Of a stretch of 64,000 bases of DNA, positions 42,190-53,326 are shown piece after piece. Origin of the DNA: Thereva unica. Its lineage: Eukaryota; Arthropoda; Insecta; Diptera; Therevidae. Position 1 is the stretch's first letter; each line of letters starts with the position of its first letter. The notes under the pieces are model-generated. The model made no database searches, was not told the origin of the DNA, and worked only from the letters and a program-made list of their open reading frames with translations. The position numbers and the translations under genes were made by a program. The stretch spans positions 25,471 to 89,470 of the forward strand of contig CATLJY010000865.1 of NCBI GenBank assembly GCA_949987705.1. The letters are read 5' to 3'.

Positions 42190-43172
42190 TTTTTTTTTTA
42201 TGTGGTAAATACAAGCTTAGGAATCACCCTTTGTACTACATGTCTGTCCTGTCGTTCAAGTCAAGGTCAGTGTCTAGTAGTAAGCTTGATTTGAAGGATA
42301 AAGGAGAAAGGATAGGTTAGGGGTCCGGAGGGTGCGTGAGTAGATGTCGATGAACCTTGCGTTTGAACTCTAAGATATTATATGAGTTCGGAAATACCGA
42401 CTGCGGAAGAGAGTTCCACAATCGAGTTGTTCTATTTATAAACGAACTACTAAAACGTAATGTGCGCGAAGAGGAGGGCTGTAGCGAGTTGGCTAGTCTT
42501 GTGTTGCGGGAAAAAATTTGCCGTGTAGGCAGGAGGTTTCTGATTTCAGTGGAACAGTCGCTATGGTAATAGCGGTAAAATTTGCTAAGGGCTGCTACAT
42601 TCCTGCGATGGCTTGATGGCTTAAAGGGTCGATGGAGGAGCAAAGGGTGCTATCGCCAATGAGTTTGATGGCGCGGTTATGCACCTTGTCCAGCCAAGCC
42701 AAGGTGGTTTTTGGAGCACCCGCCCAGATATACGAGTTGTATCCAAGGCGGGGCCGAATGAAGGACTTGTAGATTGTAGCCAGAGCAGTTGGCTGAAGAA
42801 GGAATTTGCATCTCTTGAGGAAACCCAGGCATTGGGAAGCTTGATCTGAAGATAAGGTTACGCCTAGGATGTTTAGAGATGGAATTAGCCATTACATTAT
42901 TTTTGTCCACAGAGATAGAGGGACGGGTGGTGCAGGTTTTTGTAGAGATGAGACAGTACTTAGTTTTGGTTGCGTTGAATTCGACACGATTCTTGCGGCC
43001 CCAAGTAAGCATAAGTTCAATGTCCCCGTTAATAGAATTGGACATGAGTTCACGGTCTACGGGACAAGGTCTGGCACGTGCTTGTCTTGTATTATCAAAG
43101 GTGTGGGAGTAACGTAGAGTACCGTCATCGGCAAAACTGTGAAGTGGGTTGGAGGGGATTGAGAGCACAAAA
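42190..43172 (-). mobile_element. Jockey/CR1-like LINE J2 fragment with poly-A tail, inserted in the RTE relic
   Basis: It belongs to the same family as J1: HSFADDGTL near 43120, then the post-RT region and a C-terminal piece (42643-42317, SSFINRTTRLWNSLPQ) that J1 lacks within this window. It ends in a 3' UTR with GTATTTACCACAT and a run of A's on the minus strand at 42191-42199. It is 5'-truncated inside the RT, with several frameshifts. ATAT occurs at both borders as a possible duplication. Confidence 0.85.
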
Positions 43173-43400
43173 TTATATATAGAACTCGTCTTTGATGTCA
43201 TCTTCTTCTGCGTCTTCAGTTGGAGCATAGCATTGGTCTACCGTAGTACTTTTAAGTCTAGTACGCAGGCTCACGGTAATAATCCTCTCAGAAACTGGTT
43301 ACCAGCTAACGAGGCTGGACCTGGGTTCTTTGGTGAGTATTACGCCAACGCCACTCCTACGGCTTTCAGTTTCATTGAATATAAGGACTACCGATTAATC
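43173..43400 (-). pseudogene. RTE-like LINE, endonuclease fragment upstream of J2
   Basis: Minus-strand codons read VSERIITVSLRTRLKSTTV and QCYAPTEDAEEDDI, an endonuclease strand that joins the DLNAQSG piece at 42189 once J2 is removed. It marks the 5' remainder of the RTE relic. The boundary with the BEL/Pao relic to the right is not sharp. Confidence 0.75.
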
Positions 43401-43459
43401 AATATTTCGATCCATTTTTCAACAGAGTGCTTAGTGCTGTTCCTCTTTTTAAGTTCTCA

Positions 43460-44003
43460 ATTTTACCGTGTTAGAAGGCAGACCTTCCTTATGATGCTAA
43501 ATCACTTATTTTTCTTCGTAAAAATAATCCCTTTGTCCGAACTTATGTAAAATATTTGCATTTCAAAAATTTACACGCAGGTCCACAGACTTTAGTTGCT
43601 ATTTTGCGCCAGAACTTTTGAATAGTCAACGTGCGTTACTATTGCAGAAAAATTGCGAAAGAATGCACGCATTCGATATCGGCCTAAACTTCAACAGCGA
43701 ATCATTGGAAACTTGCCTGCTGAACGTCTTATTGGAAATTTGACCTTTTCTACTGTGGGTATAGACTTTTGCGGTCCTGTAATGACTACAAAAAGAATTA
43801 GAGGAAAACCAGCTTGTAAGTCAAATTAGGCAGTTTTGGTTTGTTTCCTTTCTAAGGGAGTACATTTAGAAGTTGTATCAGACTTGTCATCAGAGGCGTT
43901 TATAGCCACGTTCAAAATATTTGTCAGTCGGCGAACTCTTTCTAAGCAATTTTTTTGTGATAACGCTACAAATTTTGTGGTAGCCAGGAAACTTTTGAAG
44001 GAC
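43460..44003 (+). pseudogene. BEL/Pao relic 2, integrase N-terminal half
   Basis: Plus-strand codons include NNPFVRTYVKYLHFKNLHAG (zinc finger His region), IGNLPAERLI, VGIDFCGPVMTTKRI (first catalytic Asp), SKGVHLEVVSDLSSEAF and FFCDNATNFV (second Asp). Frameshifts and stops break it. At about 44003 it is interrupted by a CR1/L2-like LINE, and the integrase resumes near 46785. Confidence 0.85.
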
Positions 44004-44009
44004 TTTGTT

Positions 44010-46784
44010 TTATTATTATTATTGTTTTATTATTATTATTATTATTTATTGGATAGAGTACACAAGATTACAATCTTTTAGAGTACAAAGCAAAACGGTA
44101 AATAATCCATAAATTCTTACAACTAGTTTAATATAGAGAAGTGAAGAAAGAAAAGAAAGAAGTATGAGATTAAGAAAATACGATAGAGCTAGGTAAGCTA
44201 AGAACAGTAGAGTAGTAGTACTACTGCGAAGGTGGAAGAGAGCTTAGAAATAGAGAAGCCTGCTTTTTGAACATTGTGGCTGTGCTGATTTTTTGGATAG
44301 ATATAGGAAGTCTATTCCAAAGTCTAATCGCATGCACAAAGAAAGAACGACTGCCAACCATGGAACGATGAAAAGGGATAAGCAACTTACATGATCTCAA
44401 GGACTGCATCGGGACAAGGAAATCAGAGAGGTAGCAAGGACGCTTAGAGTAAAATATTTTATATAGGAGAGTTAGTGCCATGACATTGAGAAAATGAAAG
44501 AGCCCACATCCGAGTAGTAAATTTTGCACGCCTGACACATGATCGGATCTACGAAGGTGAAAAACAAATCTCAAACAATCATTGAATGCGACCCTGAGTC
44601 GTTGATGACAAGACGAATCAAGAGATATAAAAACAAGGGCGCCATAGAGAAAATGCGGCAGAATTAGGGATTTCACAAGCTTGGCACGGATAGAGGGTGA
44701 TAGCAGATCCGCGAACAGCCACAGTTTTCGCAAGGTACCATATATCTTAGACAGCATGAAGGAAACATGATTGCAACAGGAAAGCTTCGAATTAATAAAT
44801 ATCCCAAGGCTCTTGACACAATCAACGACAGGAATAGGAACACCACCTACTAATAAATTAGGAGTATATTCAGAGGACATAGGACGCTGACTGATAAGCA
44901 GTACTTGGGATTTAATTGGATTAAGTTTGAGGAAATTATTAGTGCTCCATTCACTGATACGATTTAAAATATTATTCATAATTGCTGTACCGGAAACAAT
45001 ATCACTAGGAGGAAAAGAATTGTACAGCTGAAGATCATCAGCATACATATGAAAAGAACAACCGTCAATGACAGAGGGAAGATCATTAATATACAGGGAG
45101 AAAAGAAGAGGACCCAGTATCGAGCCTTGAGGGACACCCAGACGCACCGGCAGAAGAGAGGATATTCTACCGTTGTGCCGAACACATTGAAATCTATCAG
45201 AAAGAAGAGAGGAGAAAAGACGCGTGGCAGAGGAAGAGAACTGATAGAGTTGATTAAGTTTGGACAACAGGAGCGGATGGACTACCGAGTCAAAAGCCTT
45301 AGAAAAGTCGAGCACGGCTAGAAATGCAATATTACCCTGATCAATGGTAGCCCTTAAATCAGTTGTAACCCTTAACATAGCAGTCTCACAACTGTGCGAT
45401 TTACGAAATCCAGATTGAAAGATAGAGAGAAAATTGTTACGTTCAAGATGGCTCATCACTTGAGTAAAAATAATTTTTTCAAAAGCTTTAGCAAGAAAGG
45501 GAAGGATGCTAATAGGACGAAAATCAGATATATCAGATGGAGACGGTCTTTTGGGTAAAGGAATCACAATGGCCTTTTTCCAGAGCGAAGGGAATTCAGA
45601 TGCAGTAAGACAATAGTTAAAAACATGAGTGATAGGATCAGCAATTAGGGGAGACAGGATTTTGAGAAAACGTGGAGAGATTCCATCAAAGCCGATACTG
45701 TTCGAGGAGATAGACAGTAGAGATTCAAGAACTTCTAAAGAATCAACACAGCGGAAGTAAAAGCTACCAGGACTGAGTGAGTCAGAGGAGGAGGAATTAG
45801 TGAAGGAGATACCATCATATCTCGGAGGAGAGAGGATAAATGATGAGTTTATGAGCTCAACATCAACATCAAAAGGGTCAGATGCAGAAGAATGAACACC
45901 AAGCGAGCGAAGGTTAGACCAAAGTCGTTTTGGATCTAGGTTAGGATTAAGCTTGCGAGCATAGAACACACGTTTGGCAGCTTTGACTTTGAGGTTGACG
46001 CGATTGCGAAGCACTTTGTACTCAATTAGGTAGCTGCGAATTTTAGTTCTACGGTAACGCCGGTACATATACTCGCGCTGGATTATCAAATCCCGAATCT
46101 CGCGTGAAAACCATGGACAATGGGAAGGAGTTTTAAGTCTACGGGTAACAAGCGGTACACATTGATCATACACTGATTGGATGAAGGAAGACAAGATAGC
46201 TACCTTATCATCGACAGAGGTAGAAAAATAGATGTCGTACCAAGGTAGAGAAGAAACAGAAGTTAGAAGCCGCTCAGGATTGATGTTGCTGTAATCACGG
46301 TAAGAGAGGGAAGGAGGCGAAGAAGAAGGTAGGAATGAGAAAGAGATAGAGAGAAAAAGGATGTCATGGTCAAGAAAACTCGGATTAGAAATTTGACTGT
46401 GCCTCAACACTGAGTCGACGGACGTAACAGCGAGAACATCAAGCAACGACGGATTACGACAATTCATAAAGGTTGGGAGTTTATTTAAAACATGAAGGTC
46501 CAGAGACTCAAACATATAATTTAGAGATTTCACCTGACCATTTTGTTTTAACAAGTTGACATTGAAATCTCCAGCAACAACTAGATTCTCATACTGGCGA
46601 GAGAGATTAGAGACAGCAGTATGGAATTCAGCAGCAACCACAGAATCAAATAAAGTGGGAGGACAGTATACACTTATGATAGCACATTTATCAACGGGAG
46701 ATTTTAATTCCACAGCAACAAATTCAAGTGGAGAATACGAGACTTTCGTGAAAGCTTTCTCAGACAAAGTGTCCAGAAGACCAT
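44010..46784 (-). mobile_element. CR1/L2-like LINE inserted in BEL/Pao relic 2
   Basis: The 3' end carries tandem ATT/TTA repeats (44010-44050), as in CR1/L2-type elements. The 5' end near 46784 is truncated inside the endonuclease. BEL/Pao integrase sequence lies on both sides. ORF2 is open throughout. Confidence 0.88.
44221..46780 (-). CDS. CR1/L2-like endonuclease-reverse transcriptase
   Basis: The endonuclease part includes IISVYCPP, VAGDFNVNLL and FLDHDILFLS; the very N-terminal strand is missing. The RT has NSIGFDGISPRFLK, AVLDFSKAFDSVVHP, GVPQGSILGPLLFSLYIND, and the catalytic FHMYADDLQLY near residue 595, followed by SLGIFINSKL. The C-terminus ends in a conserved IRLWNRLP motif. The frame is uninterrupted for about 850 codons, a sign of recent activity. 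The first 17 or so codons of the apparent frame (to 46830) are antisense BEL/Pao sequence, not LINE. Confidence 0.92.
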
Positions 46785-47377
46785 AGCAGATTGGTGTGCA
46801 GAACAAAACATGGAATTTCATCACATTCATTCATTCGGACTCCCCACTTTGGCGGTGTTTGGGAGGCTGCAGTGAAAATGGCTAAACATCATTTATACAA
46901 AACGCTACATAATTCGACGTTGACGTATGAGGAATTATCCACTGTATGTTGTCAAATAGAACCCATTCTCAATTCTCGACCGATTGCACCAATGTCTGCC
47001 GATCCTAACGACGAAGCAGCTTTAACCCCTGCGCACTTCTGGAGTCAGGCCCCGTTGAACACGATTCTTGAACCTGATTTTATAAACACCAAGATGTTAT
47101 ATTTGAACCGATGGCAGCATATTTCAATGCTTCAGCAACACTTTTGGCGACGCTGGTCTTCGGCGTATTTATTGTCTCATAAACGACACAAATGGAAATT
47201 ATCATCACCATGAACATCACCATGAAGACAATTTGCAACCTCAAAAATGGCTACTGGGTAGGATCCTACAAATTTTCCAAGGAGCAGTCGGAAGAGTACG
47301 AGTAGTTGATCGTATAGCACTTTTACCAGTAGAGGAATGAAGTTAACAAGACCTATAGGCTGTCAAGGAGGGCGGCA
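46785..47377 (+). pseudogene. BEL/Pao relic 2, integrase C-terminal half
   Basis: The catalytic Glu motif HFGGVWEAAVKMAKHH and the following QIEPILNSRPIAPMSADPND and HFWRRWSSAYLL are in one frame to 47213. After a small indel, QKWLLGRILQIFQGAVGRVR and ALLPVEE complete the C-terminus. A purine tract AAGGAGGGCGGCA leads into an LTR start at 47378. Confidence 0.88.
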
Positions 47378-47690
47378 TGTTAAGCCATCCCCAACGAAAC
47401 AATTTTCTAAACAAATAATTTTATGCTATTTTGTATTTACCATCTAATTGCATTATTATAAATTTAATAATTTTTCCAATATTCTAGTTCATCTCACACA
47501 TTTTAGCTTTTTCAAAAAAAAGCTCTGTCCGTCTGTCCGTCTGTGACCTTCTTTCATTTCTGATAGTACAGACTTGGGCTATATCTTAAAATGTAGCTCT
47601 TGGTCAAAAGACCAAAAACTGAGAAAATGGTCTGGAATTTTCAACCAGAAGTATATTTAACAACAAAAAAGAGATTTCTAATAAAGCCCA
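47378..47690 (+). repeat. Probable BEL/Pao LTR start of relic 2
   Basis: TGTTAAGCCATCCCC follows the purine tract, as expected for a BEL/Pao LTR. No partner LTR is visible, so the 3' end is undefined. A tRNA-like SINE head begins near 47695. Confidence 0.55.
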
Positions 47691-47694
47691 TATA

Positions 47695-47760
47695 TCGGTA
47701 GCCTAGAGGTAAGGCGCTGGAATCCTATCCCCCGGGAACCAAGTTCAATCCTCGGCCGCA
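47695..47760 (+). repeat. tRNA-like SINE head
   Basis: It has a box A-like TAGCCTAGAGGTAAGG and a box B-like AGTTCAATCCT at tRNA spacing, the internal RNA polymerase III promoter of a tRNA-derived SINE. The start CGGTAGCCTAG is shared with the SINE at 55174. The body and tail are not clearly bounded. Pairing is too poor for a functional tRNA. Confidence 0.65.
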
Positions 47761-47779
47761 AAATGGTAAAATACAATTT

Positions 47780-48589
47780 TTTACTTCGGTGTAACATGTT
47801 TTGATTCTATTTCTCACTAAATTATATTAATTAATTATGAGACTCTGGAGAACATAAACATTTACTTAATTAAAAGTGCAAAAATATAATTTTCTTGATT
47901 CTTTATGGCTCACGAATTCAGTGTGGCTCATTCTATAGCGTTTCTAATAAAATTTGTTACATTTCGAAGGACACCTAAGATTCATGTTATACAATGAACT
48001 CGCCAGACAACTTTTTTGCGTTTAATAATACTTTCGTAAATGCACGTGTTTAATTATTTCATGATATTAACGATTCATCTTGACTAATCCATATCATTTC
48101 TTTTTGTTAGATATAAGTGTGTCTTAAACTGTCCCAATAAATAATTTCGCGCCCACGAACTTCTAATTCACATTTTTAATGTTTTTTTGGTGGGATATCA
48201 CTCTTAATACAAATAATAAATAAATAATCTTTTGTATAAGGAAATATTATGTATTTAATTGCTCATTATATTTTTTTACTTATTTTATAAGTAGGTACAT
48301 AATAACAAAATGCAGGAATTCAAATTAATATTATTGCCCTTATAAAAATAAACATAACATCCTTTCGCGTTTCTCGGGCAAGATTTTCCTGCACTATGGA
48401 ATCATTCATCCATAACCAGCTCGATTTTTGTCTCAACATGCTGATGTAATGACCTTGTTTCTGTATGGAATATAACACTAATCACTTCATAATTTGAATC
48501 TCCTATGCAATTTTTCAGAAGTGACGGCTTTAATATCGCATTGCTCAATTTTAATAAACATTTTATTATTCAGTTCGAACAATTTTTGT
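47780..48589. other. Unassigned AT-rich stretch
   Basis: No gene or element boundary is recognised. Confidence 0.4.
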
Positions 48590-49040
48590 TGCTTATTGTA
48601 TTCTACTTATCATTCCATTTCATTTGATACCATGTCGACGGGGTTGTGAAGGTAATCCGCCCTCTTGAGATGACCGCCATGGATCTAACCATATATTGAG
48701 TATATTATATCGCTTATGGTGTTCTACTTATGATACCCTTTCAATTGATACCCATGTTGAGGGGGTGGTGAAAAAGTGGTAATCCGCCCTCTTGAGACCG
48801 CTGATATAGATTTTACCACATAGCTTATTTTATTCTACTTATCTCTCTTATTTTATTCTACTTATCTCTCTTTCATTTGATACCCATGTCGAGGGGGTTG
48901 TGAAGAAAATGGTAATCTGTCCTCTTGAGATGACCACCCTGGATTCTAACCATATATTGAGTATACTATACTTCAATTGAGACCCATGTCGATAGAGTGG
49001 TGAAGAAATGGTAATCCGCCCTTTTCAGACTTCTACCAGT
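48590..49040. repeat. Repeat X, minisatellite form
   Basis: About four degenerate units of roughly 110-140 bp each contain TTTCATTTGATACCCATG or close variants, a G-rich segment and GGTAATCCGCCCTCTTGAGA. The same core occurs at 26740-26900 and 29160-29345. It is non-coding. Confidence 0.7.
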
Positions 49041-49747
49041 TTAATATGAACGCTTTTTGTTAACATGGAATGTTAGGGAATGCTATCTGACATCAACATT
49101 GCTGGATTCGACTAACTTATAACGAATATGTCACATTTTTAGAAATAAAGTACCTACAATTACGAACTATGCAAAAGTAGTAGTCGATATTTCATCTGTA
49201 CTATGAACTACATATGTTTTTTATAGTACCTAACGCAATCTGATAGCATAGTTGTGACTAATCACTTTTATATGAACAGATTTTGTTAATCATATATTGC
49301 CATCTAGCATCAATAGTGCGAGTAAACACTTTTTGACTAACTAGTAGCAGTCATTTATTGAGCAATTGAAATAGCTTAGTAGATCATCTGATAGAATAAT
49401 TTTGAGTACCCACTTTTTTAGACTGAAGGAGAAAAAAAAAAGTTCGTTTCAAAATGTAAAAAATGTAAAAATAAAGAAAACGAAGAATGATAGGAAAAAA
49501 ACTAATGGAATAATAAATTATTTATATTGTGGTTATTGGTTACAAATGAAAAATTACTTATATTGCTTATAAAAAAGTGATAAATCGCATAATTTTATAA
49601 AAAAAACACCTTGTTCTCCATGTTTAGGCGTAAATAAGGCTTTAGCTGTTTGCCCCTACGAGCTCGGCAAACTACCGCTTGCCTTGATACGGGATTTTAT
49701 CGAATAGTACAGTGGCAGTGATATTTAAATTGATATGTTCCCACTTA
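49041..49747. other. Unassigned AT-rich stretch
   Basis: Nothing recognisable is present; it is very AT-rich. Confidence 0.4.
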
Positions 49748-50015
49748 GCCCAGTGCAATTAGTCGAAAAAAGGGCATGAAATTGCATTTCATGATGTACA
49801 AAAATTTTTTTTTGTAATTTGTTCGGGTACATCTGACAATATTAAAACCAAGTTTGTGGGGTCGTAGTGTGATGGGAAAAGCCGCCATCTTGAAAAAGAG
49901 GTAGAGGTCGTTTATACCAAATAACTCGGTTGTGTGCAATGATAGCTGAAAATGATCAATACAAAAAAAAATTGTACGTCATGAAATGCAATTTGATTTA
50001 CTAATTGCACTGGAC
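49748..50015. mobile_element. TA-flanked MITE with long TIRs
   Basis: The ends GCCCAGTGCAATTAGT and, inverted, ACTAATTGCACTGGAC are flanked by TA. Similarity between the arms extends about 70 bp inward (ATTGCATTTCATGA and GTACA blocks). Half of the same family recurs at 61190-61269. It is a probable Tc1/mariner-type MITE and is non-coding. Confidence 0.85.
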
Positions 50016-50460
50016 TAACTAGGCACATACCGATAAAATCCCGCATTTGTGAAATTTGTTTCCCGTATTCCGTACCAACTTGCCACTCAGATTTGATATC
50101 TTGAATGTATTTTATCGAATGCGTGATCAAGTGGCGTTTAGTTTTATATTGCGTCGTTCACATGAACCAAATTTTCCCGAATTTCGCAATAGTTTTTACT
50201 AGTCTGTACTTCGAGCTTGTGAGTCAAATATTAATTGCCAGTTAAATCTTTTCAAGATGGACGACGACTTCACGATATGAATAGAATTATTTATTTCATT
50301 AATTTAAAAAATGCCTAATTTGTGTGATAATGACGACTGGGCTACCATGGATAAAACCTCATTTACGTAAAAAAAACCACTCGAATAGTCCCGTTTGAAA
50401 ACCCGTCCCGTATCCGATAAAACCGTACGATTCGAATAGTCGCCGTCTGAATGTAGCCTC
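50016..50460. other. Unassigned stretch
   Basis: No gene is supported; the minus-strand frame at 50304-50528 has no known domain. Confidence 0.4.
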
Positions 50461-51410
50461 TGTTCGGCACAGCCCAATAAAAAAAAATTAATTAAATAAA
50501 TAAAAATAATAAACATTACTCCTCTCAAGAATTCGGTTCTGCACGGATATTTACTCCGACTGTGGGTCCAACTTTATTGGAGCAAGATCGACAATCGGCA
50601 AGGACGTGAAAAATGCAATTTCTAATGCAACACAAGAATCTGCGAAATATTCCGCCAATCAATCAATTTGTTGGCACTTTAATCCACCAGGCGCACCTCA
50701 TTTTGGTGGAATTTGGGAAGCGGGGGTACGATCGGTGAAACACCATTTTCGTCGTAGTATTGGCAATACGACATGCACCTTCGAAGAGTATGCAACAATA
50801 CTAACACAGATTGAAGCAATGTTGAACTCACGACCACTATGCTACATCACCACAGATCCTAACAATCCAGAGGTGCTTACTCCAGGACATTTTATAATCG
50901 GCCAACCATTAAACGCTCATCCAGAACCGGATTACGCAGTCGAAGCACCACTAACACAACGATGGAAGCAGCTTTAACAAAGAATACACCACTTCTGGAA
51001 AAGATGGTCAAAAGAGTACATCAACTCCAAACGAGACCTAAATGGAATCATGAAAAGAGCTTAAAGATCGTATCGAAAATACACATCAACGATCCGTGAC
51101 GCACGAAAGAGTCGACATTTTCCTTACCAAAGACATTCTGAAAAGGATAAATTACGAAACCAAGCCAAGACGAAGCGTATGGAAAAAACAATTAACTTGC
51201 CCGATCGGTACCAAGTCAGGCTTAAGTTAAAGGCCGATGGTCGATTAATCTTTTTTCATTACCACAAACGAAGCGTAGTACAAAAAATATTGAACCAGCG
51301 GTTCAACGCGGGGGAGAATGTTCGGCGCAGCCCAATAAAAAAAAAAAAAAATTAAATAAATAAAAATAATAAACATTACTCCTCTCAAGAATTCGGTTTT
51401 ACTTCAAATC
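50461..51410 (+). mobile_element. BEL/Pao deletion derivative with both LTR starts
   Basis: TGTTCGGCACAGCCC at 50461 and TGTTCGGCGCAGCCC at 51319 each lead a similar stretch of about 80 bp ending GAATTCGGTT. At the left copy the sequence jumps directly into the integrase core, so a deletion has removed the rest of the LTR, gag, RT and the front of the integrase. A purine tract GCGGGGGAGAA precedes the right copy. The right LTR's end is not clear. Confidence 0.75.
50546..50977 (+). pseudogene. BEL/Pao integrase core fragment
   Basis: It is open from IYSDCGSNFIGA (second catalytic Asp) through WHFNPPGAPHFGGIWEAGVR (catalytic Glu) to LTQRWKQL, then a stop. Downstream, HHFWKRWSKEYI-like codons continue in another phase. 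The first Asp and the zinc finger are lost to the deletion. Confidence 0.9.
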
Positions 51411-51456
51411 AACCCATTTATAATTAATTCACATTAAACTTCATAATTTTTAACAG

Positions 51457-51626
51457 TGACTGTACTGTCGATAAATGGCTTAATTCTAAACGTACCCTCG
51501 ATCGACACGAAATTATGGACATCGTAGTTATCGACAACCAGTTGCTAGAACCTTTCGAAGGAACAGCGGTGGACGACACTTCTCTGCAGATCATTATCAA
51601 GTTGACCGCCGCGCCGCTTGGAAAAG
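51457..51626 (+). CDS. Candidate exon of an unidentified gene
   Basis: A 170-bp stretch, less AT-rich than its surroundings, is open in one frame (TVDKWLNSKRTLDRHEIMDI ... LLEPFEGTAVDDTSLQIII ... TAAPLGKG). It is preceded by a plausible acceptor (CATAATTTTTAACAG) and followed by a donor (AAAAG|GTAATG). The phases would be 1 nt at the start and 1 nt at the end. I do not recognise the protein. It lies just beyond a BEL/Pao LTR and could also be an unrecognised transposon coding piece. No adjoining exons are found with confidence. Confidence 0.35.
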
Positions 51627-52289
51627 GTAATGCCAAGTTACTTGGACATTTTTTTCTAGGATTTTGTTAAGTTAATAACCCAGGTATGAGCCCTAGTAAT
51701 GCCTTATGGCCATTTGGGTTTGAAATATCAGGTGTTATTGCTTAGTTAGGATAAGAGTGTCGCATCGTGGGATTTACATTAAAAAGGAACTAAATACTAA
51801 GTAAAGGGTTTAGCGAGAATGATTTTTATAATGGAAGAAATTTAATGTAATTGTAAAAATGTCGCAATGTAATTGTAAAAATGTTACATCAAAAGGGAAA
51901 TAAATATTAATTAAAGGGTTTAACGCGAATGATTTTTATAACGGAGGAAATTTAATGTAATTGTAAAAAATGTTTCATCGAGGCATTTATCATACAAGCA
52001 GCAAATATGAAAACGGAATTTATCGGCAAACTATAGCGGATTGAATAACGGAACTTTGAAATTTAGCGTTAGGCAAATGAATTGTTTTAAAGGAAATATA
52101 TAGTTATTTTAGAAATCAGAATTTAGAGCTGAATTCGGTTAAAAACAATATTAATAAGAATGGAATTTATAACGTAGCGAAATTAACAAACAATTAAAAA
52201 TTTTGAGACCTTTGCATAGTATTTACCGACACATTTAATAATTTGAAGCAGTATAATATTATTTGTTTGCATAATAAAGAGTATATTTT
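51627..52289. other. Non-coding stretch with a local tandem duplication
   Basis: Two units of about 90 bp (51770-51858 and 51883-51971) share AAAGGGTTTA.CG.GAATGATTTTTATAA and AATTTAATGTAATTGTAAAAA. Otherwise it is featureless and AT-rich. Confidence 0.6.
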
Positions 52290-53326
52290 TAACTTCCCAG
52301 TATAGGAAGTTATTGTAATCGGTCCGGAAATCGAAATCGAAAATTTCAACGTATTTTCATCTTTCAAGGTCCCAGGAGCATTTTAAGCAAAAAATTGGGA
52401 GGAAGTATGTGTGTGTGTGTATGTGCGTACGGATGTGGTCATTTTTTCCTGCACGATATCGCGCGAACCAAAACTGATATCGACTTCGTTGAGGTGTCGT
52501 TCGAAGCGTATCAACCGAAATATGATCTGAAAAGATATTCATGAAATTCGGTCTAGCCGTTTTTTTGTTTAAGCGACGTAAGTGATTTTTGTACCTGCAC
52601 GATATCGCCCGAACCACGAAAGATATTGACTTACTTGAGGTGCCGTTCGAAGCGTATTAGCGACAATATAACCTGAAAAGATTTTTATAATATTCGGTCC
52701 AGCGGTTTTTTGGTTTAAATGACTTAAGTGATTGTTGTACCTGCACGATATCCCGCGAACTATAAAAGATATCGACTTAGTTGACGTGCCGTTCGAAGAG
52801 TATTAATCAAAATATGATCTGAACAGATTTTCATAAAATTCGGTCGAGCCGTTTTTTTGTTTAAGCGGCGTAAGTGATTTTTGTAGCTGCACGATACGGC
52901 CCGAACCACAAAAGATATTGACGTACTTGAGGTGCCGTTCGAAGCGTATTAGCGACAATATAAACTGAAAAGATTTTTATAATATTCCGTCCAGCGGTTT
53001 TTTGGTTTAAATGACTTAAGTGATTTTTGTACCTGCACGATACCGCGCGAACTAAAAACTATTTCGATTTCATTGAGGTGCCGAAAACCATTAACACCTT
53101 AATTTTATATACATTTTCGTCATCCTAATCTTGTAGGTGCGCACAATTAGTTTGACATTAGCGAAAATATTGATAAGCAATTGTGACAAATTCTCAGTAT
53201 TATACATATATTCTATATTGCCTATTGTTCATTTATTATTAAAATATCCAATCATAATATTCAACATCCATCATACTGGGAAGTTGATCGTGTGGACCGA
53301 ACGGGTCGAACCCACATCCCAACTAG
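52290..53326 (+). mobile_element. HINE/Helitron-like element with five 145-bp repeats, complete
   Basis: It starts TAACTTCCCAGTATAGGAAG. The inverse (ATACTGGGAAGTT) lies about 40 bp before the end, giving sub-terminal inverted repeats. Tandem units of about 145 bp begin TGCACGATATCG near 52450, 52596, 52741, 52887 and 53032. The 3' end has a hairpin (GACCGAACGGGTC) followed by CATCCCAACTAG|T. Sub-terminal inverted repeats, a minisatellite core and a 3' hairpin with CTAG are the layout of DINE/HINE-type non-autonomous Helitron relatives. Confidence 0.8.

Noticed and set aside
46781..46830. N-terminal 17 codons of the CR1/L2-like frame
   Set aside because: This DNA is the BEL/Pao integrase read in antisense; the LINE starts after the junction near 46784.
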